DNA of 64,000 nt from Heligmosomoides polygyrus polygyrus (Eukaryota > Nematoda > Chromadorea > Rhabditida > Heligmosomidae), in assembly GCA_947396885.1 (NCBI GenBank), contig OX377204.1, positions 95,924,728 through 95,988,727 on the forward strand. Reading direction: 5' to 3'. The notes under the pieces were generated by a model. The model was not told the origin of the DNA, made no database searches, and saw only the letters and a program-made list of their open reading frames with translations. Of this stretch, positions 34,901 through 43,900 are shown one piece after another. Each line of letters opens with the position of its first letter. Positions within the stretch are counted from its first letter, which is position 1. The translations under genes were made by a program, and so were the position numbers.

Positions 34901-37900
34901 GACAATGCAGTTACCTCCGTTCCTGCGATCCGATGCTGCTATCGTGATCAATCCCGAGTCCTCCGCGATGATAGTCAATGTCCAGATGGAAGTGGCATTG
35001 CGCTGCTGACGACGACGATCCGGCCGCTGAAGGCGGCGGCGAGCGGAGAAAACCGACCGCTCACGACGACGACGAAGACGAAGACTGCCGGGTGCGCGCG
35101 GAAAAGCGTTTACTTCGTTGTGGAGTTCGCGCGCGAGTGTATGTTCTTCGCGTCGGAACCTGGGTGCCGTTGCGCCACTCTGTCCTTGAAGAGTCGTGGC
35201 GAAAGTCACGACAAGTCGCCAATGTGGCCTAAATGGGGAGGCGGCAAAGCGTCAGCCAATCACAGCCGAGAAGAACACCAACAGAAGAAGCGCCGGCCAA
35301 TCAGGGCACCAGCCGTAAGCATGCTCCTCCAGGTATCCCCTACCAATCGATGCCACTGGAATGGTCTGGTGGGTCTCTCTCCTTCTACATTACCAACTAC
35401 CACTCGTTTTCATACTGAAAAAAGTCAGAAGTACAGGAAACTTGGACACGCCACGCATTCTACTTTTCATCTATTTCATTTCGTGAAGCCACTTTGCTCC
35501 TTATTTGACGACTGGCACCCAATTTTTTGCCCTAACATAATTAGGTTTAATTTTTTGTCGCTCATGTATGGGCAACGATATCAAAAGCTTACATCATAGA
35601 AGCAGCTACGCGTCGTGTCGCAATCATATTGATTTTCAATCGATGCAGAGCAGCATGGTATTGGCCTTTAGATGAAAAACCTACAGTAAAATCAGCCACA
35701 ACATCGATTGTACACACCCTATCTGGATGGCATGACCACGTTCGTTCGTTGCGGCTGTGATCTCCCCTACGTAGGCCGTATTAACGACTATTTCCGGATT
35801 TGCGCTGCGTCCGACTAGAAGCCCAAAATAGAGTAGTACAACGCCAGAAGTGCTTAGCGCGTTCATCCGCGCGGCATCTATCCAACTTAGTGGGGGATTT
35901 CACGGATACCAACAACGTCAACGATGACGATAACACCTCATAAGGAACCAGGAGGCTCAGGTCTTCTTATGGAAACCACAACGTCATCGGATAAGTCGGA
36001 GGACATCGGAAGAACACACGAGAACTCCTAGTCACACCGAGTTCAACGTCAAAGGGCAAACAGAAGGCTCATCTGGCACGTAGGCAGAGCTCGGCGAAGA
36101 CGGTCGTCAACAATTTTATGTCATTTTTACCGTTTAACGAGCGCGTACAGAGGAACCGGCGGTCGTATCCACCGTATCGAACCGCTGCGCGATCTAATCG
36201 ATACATCGAGCATGACAACCTTTCGCAGCTGGCAGCTAAAGTCAGTGAAAAGCGAAGGTAAAGGGTCAGAGAGGAAAGAAATGCTAGGCGAGAACGAAGC
36301 GAGCCCTTCGTGCTCTTCAAAACACTTCTGATCTCCAGTGTGGCTTTGAATGGGCCTTTAATCGGGTTTCGTTGATTTCAGACGATAGAATCCAGCCAGG
36401 AAGCAAAGAATTCCGTGCACGGCTTACGAGAGCCGAGGGCAGAGGACAAGAGTCGATTCTAATGATCAACCTTGGCTGGATGCGTCATGCATTCTGTTCC
36501 AATTTCGCCGCTGTAGTGCAAATATGGCATCCGGTAGCGAGGCTGGATTAAGCGCGGATGTCTCGTACATCCTCTGTCGAGGTTCTTGGTTCGGGTCCTG
36601 CTCGGGAAATTCAAATGTTCCATCGAGCTCCTTCCTTCGAGCGAGGAGGAGCTACTGGGCAACTTTGACACACGACAGAGATGGCTGGACGCTGGACATA
36701 CCGTACACATCACGGTTTTCTATTGGCTGGTCACCGTGTACGACTATAGAGGCCAAATCCGCATTCAAAACGCCTCCATGAAGCTCTGTAGAATGCGTGG
36801 AATAGAAATCCCGAATAGGAGTTTATTAACGCCGACCTTTTTCCTTTATCATGACCTCTTCAACTCATTTACATTTATGTTGTTGTTTGTTTATTTTTAA
36901 TTTTATTCAAAAATTCAGCCCAAGACTTTCTTCGTAACCATTTAGCAAGTAAGTTTCACTGGGTCAATCTGGCACACGACAGGAACGAATGTTGCAGCCC
37001 GGTCGATCAACAGAACTCCGCCATGCCATCACAGCTAGTATAGTATGCACTAGACCGCTGCTAGAGGTCTGCTAATGACCTGCACGAAAAGTGTTGGAAA
37101 CACTGGCAAAAATACATTTAGATGTTCTTATCGGTATAGAAAAAGATATTACTATGAAGGACTCCTTTTTGTTTAATTTGATTTAATAAAATAATAGCAA
37201 AACCTTACTGTGAGGTTTCTACTATTATATTATGCAACCTAAATATTACGTATTTTCTTAATTATTCCCCAAAAAGAATTAGTAGCAAAAAAATCAAGGC
37301 ACCAGAAGAAAATTGCTCACTCTCTTTGTAATTGAGTAAATACCAAATATCAAAGTTAATTTTATTTTTAAAAATGTCATAAAAGGTGAATCATTACTTG
37401 AATTCTTAAAACGGTTCCTTTTCAACCAAATGTCTTTTATCTATTTACTTAATGTATGTATAAGTGTGCAATTTTGTATAGAATTTTGGCACTCACAGAC
37501 GAAAAAAATAATAATTTTAATTTACATCATTTTTACGTCGAATTGAAGACTTTTCAAAGCAAACTAGACTCTTCCAATCTAGCGTAAGATTTTTGAAATA
37601 AAAGCGAACTCTTCCAAATCGAAAAAAATTTCAGGCAGGTTAAACTACAGACCGAATAAGATGGTTAGAATATTTTTCGTTCAAGAAAAATTAGATGTAA
37701 CTTTCTTTTAAATTTTTTAGATCACTTGCCCCAAGAAGCGTAATAATGTAATAAAGTTTTTATTTTTAGAGAAAAATAATAAACTTAAATTTGTCTGAAA
37801 ACACAGCAAAAAAAGGGGGCATATAACGCATTAAACGCTCAGATCGTGCCAAACACTCAAAAAGTTCGCCGCAATTTTTAGTTGATTGATAGTGTAAATG

Positions 37901-40900
37901 CCACTCACATGAAACCGCAAAGTGAGTATAAGTGTGTTCTTTACAGTTGCTTTTGTTACATCGTTAGCAAGCGCCAAACTCCATGCAAACAGAGATTCTG
38001 CTATCAATCAAATAAAAATCGCGACGTCTCGGAAGAGAGCATGGCACAATTTCTTTTTTTTTTGGCGCTAAGATTAGCTGCCTTCCTGCTCATTAAAACA
38101 AGCTTTAAAATATTATTTTACCTCAATTTTTTTAAAATTTAAACCGTGTGAAAGTGAAATGTTTGGACACTTACCAAGACAAACTAGACACTCTTCACAT
38201 CAAGATGGACACTATTAGAGCCAAACTGGACACTCTTCTAGAAAGCTCGACGCTGTAAAAAAAATTCCGCTATCAGTTGAATAAAAATCTCGACGTCATG
38301 AACGGGGAGATGGCGCAATCTCTTCTCTTGACACTAAAAAAATGACAGCCTTCCTGCTCTTTAAAACAGGCTTTAAACCATTATTTTTCCTAAATAATAG
38401 AAATTTTATACACTCAAAAAGTGTGCTCACTTGGCGGGAAAATTAAAACTGCAACGAAAGTTCTATTTACTAAAATTTTCCTGGAACAAAAAAAATTATG
38501 CCAACTGAAGAGTCTCTAATTTAATTTAGAAGAAGCTCATTTCAATTTGAGAGAGTTCGCTATAATTTCAAAGGTATTCAGCTAGCTTAGGCGAATGTCC
38601 AATTTGATTTAAAAAGAGTCCATTTTGATTTCTAAAGTGTAATTTTTTCTAAAATCTAATTTGACGTGAAAACTGTCCAGTCCTACGTGAAAGGTGTCCA
38701 GTTTGATTTGAAAAGTGTCCAGTTCGACGTGAAAATGACATAAAATACTTCAAAAATAAGCAAATGTCTTCTTTGTTCTGTGTTCTAATGTCGTTAGTTT
38801 CAAGAAACATTTCCCGTTTCAACGCCACTATGAAAGCCTACGATTCCAGGCACAAAACGGTTCCACATACAGAAGGACGCGTTTATACTTTCAACGCTCA
38901 GCGATGCGACGGCATGTAAAGTGGCCAAATTGATCGATCTCGTCGCTCAATCAATATAGAAATGCATGGCGTCGCGTCGCTCGGCGTCGAAAGTATAAAC
39001 GGGCCTTACGAATCCATGTCGGAACGTTTTGTGCTTGGAATAAAGCGCCTAACGCGTGTGGTACGCTTTTTTTCTGACGGAATACTTGTGGGATAGATCA
39101 GTCAGCAGTGATCGATTATTAATCGAACGGAAATCGATAGACTCACCACTTGCCGTTCTTCTAGCTCGTTCTCACGTTCTACGTAATGAAACAGCATGGC
39201 GCCGAAGATGAGGTACAGCGCCAGCAACAACGAGATGAGAATGAACCGGGCGTTCTCTTCGTAGATGCCCAGCCGGGCGAAACAGCCGACCTAAATAGAC
39301 AACGAGTTAGATACGGTATTCTACAGTCGCTACAGTATGATTTTGTGCCGCTACGTTGAGCTAGACATACGGTTCTGCGTCAGCTCGTTCAGAAAACATC
39401 AAACACTTCTGTTGAGACCGTAATTCTTCTTTGTTCACTTAAGTCCACAGAGACCGACACAGCAAAGAAGTAGGATTTTATTGTTGAAATCTATTTTGGA
39501 TATAGGTATTTTGCATATTTACACGTATTTATAGTTAATGTATCGTATATAGGTGATGAAGTATTTTAGGTATTTAAAGGTTTAAGAACCCAAGTTTGAG
39601 GTCCATGTGGCAACATAGCGCTTTTTCGACGGCATCAATTCAACAAATAAACAGGTAAAACACTCAGTTTTAAAAGTAAAAAAACTCTTTTGAATCATTC
39701 AGTTTGCCTATGCATGTTATCACTTTAGCGTGAACTCTGACTTCGTGTACGGCTTAGCTTTCCCGCCAAGGCCTAGAAAACCTTCAATTTCTTCGGAAAC
39801 GGCAAGAAGATTTCTTACTTGTCTGGAGGGAATAACATACCGACTTGTCCAACACCTAGTCACACCATCTCACTCTACAAATCACCTCCACAAAATCTGG
39901 TCGAAATGGAACAGAGATTTATAATAGCGGTGAACCTATGCTGTATCCATCATCCCCTCTCTCGCTTTCTCCACCCAGACCAGTTAGTTCAACGGACGAA
40001 GTTCAACAGGAAGGTTGTAGGGTCGCATGTCACTACGGTGTGCCTGAGGACACACTCTTTTCTCACACTGAAGACGGGTATGTGACCGGGATACAGCGTC
40101 CCTCATCCTCTCATTGGGATATCGTACTAACACGTCGGCGACCGCGCATGGCGAGCCGTAGAAGTGCCGCACACGTCGGCAACCGTGCCTGGGCATTTAG
40201 ATGATCATCGACGGGAGGCGCTCACAGCAGGGGAGGCAATCGATGTCGATCGATATTGTCGATTTTTTGGGGATGTCGTTCAAGCGGTACGAAACTTCAG
40301 CCTTGGGGGTAATCGAGGTCGCTGAACACGAATCTCAAGTCGACCAATCGATACCGATCGATATTATCGATTTTTGTGGATGTCGTTCTAGCGGTACGAA
40401 ACTTCAGCCTTGGGGGTAATCGAGGTCGCTGAACACGAATCTCAAGTCGACCAATCGATACCGATCGATATTGTCGATTTTTTGGGGATGTCGTTCAAGC
40501 GGTACGAAACTTCAGCCTTTGGGTAATCGAGGTCGCTGAACACGAATCTGAAGTCGACCAATCGATACCGATCGATATTATCAATGCCAAATTACATCAG
40601 AAATGGCCTACCTCATTTCACCACTGGGGTAGAACACACCATGCTGCGTAAAAATTTTAATTCTGTACAGTAGAGAATGGATTATAGGGCTGAATTTCAT
40701 GGCGACCACCCCCCCCCCCCCCTCCCGAGCCGTATAACGCCCGGTAAGTGAATAGTTGCTAAATGCTCAACACTGCCCCGTATTTCTATTAGTACACTGC
40801 GATCTGATGCTCTCCTGCCGACGACGTCGCCGACGCCGCCATAGATCTGCTGACGACGTCGCCGACGGTGCCGACGACGTCTGTGGCAACGTTGGCGTCG

Positions 40901-43900
40901 GCGACGGGTAGCAGCACCAAAGTATAACATAGGCCTAAGCCCTAGTTTATACTTGCGCCGCCACGCGACGCGGTGCCCCGTTTATACTTTATCGCAGCGC
41001 GACGCGATGGCCACGCAATGAGGCCAAATTGATCGATCGCGTCGCACAATCAATATAGGCCCATGCACACTTCTGCGACACCGCGGCGCGGCAAGTGGAG
41101 CGACGGCTACCTCCGCGAAATCCGGCGGTCGCGGCGCGGTAGCGTTAGAGCATCGTTATAGGCAACGGGGCCAACGTCCCCGTGCATGCCGCGCCGCTTG
41201 GAATGACTTGAACCATTCCAGCCTGCGGCACTCAGCGCGACGTCGCCTGCGATAGCCGCCGCGACAGCCGCAAGAGTATGCATGCCCCCACCCTGCGGCA
41301 CGTGTCGCAGTGTCGCGCCGCGGCCGTCGCGGCCCTATGCTTCATCATGGCCGCGCCGCGCTGTTGCAGAAGTGTGCACGGGCCTTATGGCCACTATACG
41401 TGGCGTCGCGTCGCGCCGCGACGAAGTATAAACGGGGCCATGGGTGTCGATTTCTCGCACCGCCCGGTCGATGCCCATCTTGACCGTCGTGCCGCGCCGC
41501 GCAGCCGTGCAAGTATAAACTAGGGCTTATGCGTCTTTTCCCGCCATTTTCAAAATCAAAGCATTTGGGCGGGAAACATTGGCGCCAAACGGGCACCATT
41601 CCGTTTGAACACTGTCGCTATCATATGGCCATCGCAGGCTGAAAATCGACCCCCATTAGGCCCTCATAGTTCTTCAGCAATATATTGAAAACTATTGCTA
41701 GTCTCTTATAATGCTAGTAGAACCTGGGCTAAGCAAATACATCTGCCGTTCTTGTCTCATTGCCCCACCGACCGCATTCACTCGTCGATTCTACGCTCTC
41801 ACGCAGGTGTAATCATTTGCACATGGCGACTAGACTAGGTGAGGAGAACAATAGAAAGGACTCACATACTGACTGACAACTCTTAGATTTCCCTAAGGCA
41901 ATTACCACTCAACTCCCTCGCCACAGCTTGTCCTCCAGATGAGCTCGCCCCGCGCGTATCGACCTGCTCAATGAGCGAAGTTCAACAGGAAGGTTGCAGT
42001 GTTTCAGCGCGTAAAGTCGTCGAGCCGCTTAACGTGTGATTAGTCGGTAATTTGTTCGCGGGCGGCAAACAATTAAGCGCCGGTGGTCGAGGGGGAGGGA
42101 GCAGGCATGGGGGCAGAGGCGGTGCAGAAGTGCCAATTTTACACAGCAACCAAGGACCAGCGGCGGCTGCAAGTCTGGCAGCAATGAGCCTGACTCATCT
42201 TCTCGTTTATACTTCGACGCCGAGCGACGCGACGTCACGTATTGTGACCATATTGATTGAGCGACACAATCAATCAATTTGGCCACTTTACACGCCGTCG
42301 CGTCGCTCGGTATCGGAAGTATAAACGGGGCCTTGCGGCGGACGAGAGTTGTGTGGTGTCTATGGCCTCGTTTATACTTCGACGCCGAGCACCGCGACGC
42401 CACGTATTGTGGTCACATTGATCGGTCGACGCGATCGATCAATTTGTCCACAATACTTGCGTCGCTCGGTATCGGAAGTATAAATGGGGTCGAAGGGAGC
42501 GTTTAGTGTGCACGCGAAGCGCGACGCGATGTAACAATATTCGCCTATATCGATTTATCGCGTCACGCGATCGATATCGGAGTTTACCATTACAACGCGT
42601 CGCGCGTAGCGTGCACTCTAAACGCTCTCTAATGCTACATGCTACGCCACGTGGCGTCGACTGCTAGATCACGGTTTGACCTGTGTGACGCCGCGTGGCG
42701 TCGCTTGTTTCGCCACGTTTTGACCTACCATGACGCCACTTGGCGGCGTCGCTACGCTTCCAGCAGGTCAAAACAGAGATAAAAAGGAACTTTAGACGCT
42801 ATATGGCGGCCCACATCGACAATGAACATCAGACCATAGTCGATCATTCTAGGAAAGCTTCAAGTTGAAGAATGAACGACAACATTAACCACACTGGTTG
42901 GCATGCGCCATGCATTTCACTTTTGTATGAAAGTGTGTAGGCGACCGCCAGAGACGCAGGTGCGACAAATTTGCACATGGGTAGAGAACGTCAAGAATGA
43001 ACAGCAAAGATTCTAAAAAAAATATAAAAATATAAAACAAATAAAAATAAATAATAAATAAACAAAATAATAAATATAGAAATTGAGAATATCATTTTTA
43101 AATCGGGAAATGCGTTGAAACAAAGAAATACGGAACAGTTAGCTTGAATCCGCCTTACAAGAAACTATAAACGAATAAAGGTCGACGTCGATCCGTCACT
43201 ATTTGGAATGCGCCATGCATTCTACACATCTCCAGGGTAAGAGATCGGAAAAATGAATGGCATCGACTGGCCACGACCACCACATGCCATTGTATGGGCC
43301 AAATTCGCATTCAAATTGCCTTCACGACATCTCAAAAAAGGTAGAGTGGGGGGGGGGTGCAAGTAGTTAATGTGGCCTACGTGGGAACCACAGCCAATCA
43401 GAACAGCAACTGTGACCACACGCCGGCCACTCAGGACACTAGTCTGACTCGTACGCTTGTTCAATATGACACGATCGGTCTGCTGCGTCCCGCGTCCTCC
43501 CAGGTCACACTAGCGACTAGTACCATAAGTCTAAACTTAAGGGATGTATGTAAAGGAGAAAACGGTAATTCATTTCGCAACATCTACTAGCCTTACATTT
43601 CTCATGGATTTTCCAACACTTTACCACCCGTTGGTGTACCTGCTTTTTGAATTGCGCCATGCATTGCAAAATAAACATCCGAATCGGCTCTACAATATCT
43701 TGTAGAAGAGGAATACATGGCTTATCTCGCGAAAGGAGCGACCCCGGTATATGTCGCGAAAGTGGGCATCATTTAGAGGTGGGAACGCGATCAGGTCGCA
43801 TCGAATGGGCGTTCCATTGAGAGAAGAAGTACGCGGTCGGGAAGCCCTGATTGGCTAGTGCTCTTTCTGGCTATGATTGGCTGGCGTGTTGGTACCCCGC

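Larger units (their letters stand above)
30205..35215. repeat. Composite ~5 kb imperfect palindrome
   Basis: Three block pairs occur in mirrored order: A 30205-30500 with A' 34790-35215; B 32296-32415 with B' 34358-34472; C 32695-33010 with C' 33840-34140. Examples: CTCTTCAAGGACA and TCCGACGCGAAG in A; GTGCTCCGCGG and GAGTTACGTCCTGGAGCC in B; AGTGGCAAAGGCTACAAGAG and CCTTGACTCCGTTTGTNCC in C. Arms are diverged (about 70-80 percent). The mariner at 30694 interrupts the left half. No credible coding frame. Confidence 0.66.

Noticed and set aside
40201..40582. Possible CRISPR-like array
   Set aside because: The repeats are contiguous 107 bp tandem units without unique spacers, in a eukaryotic sequence.
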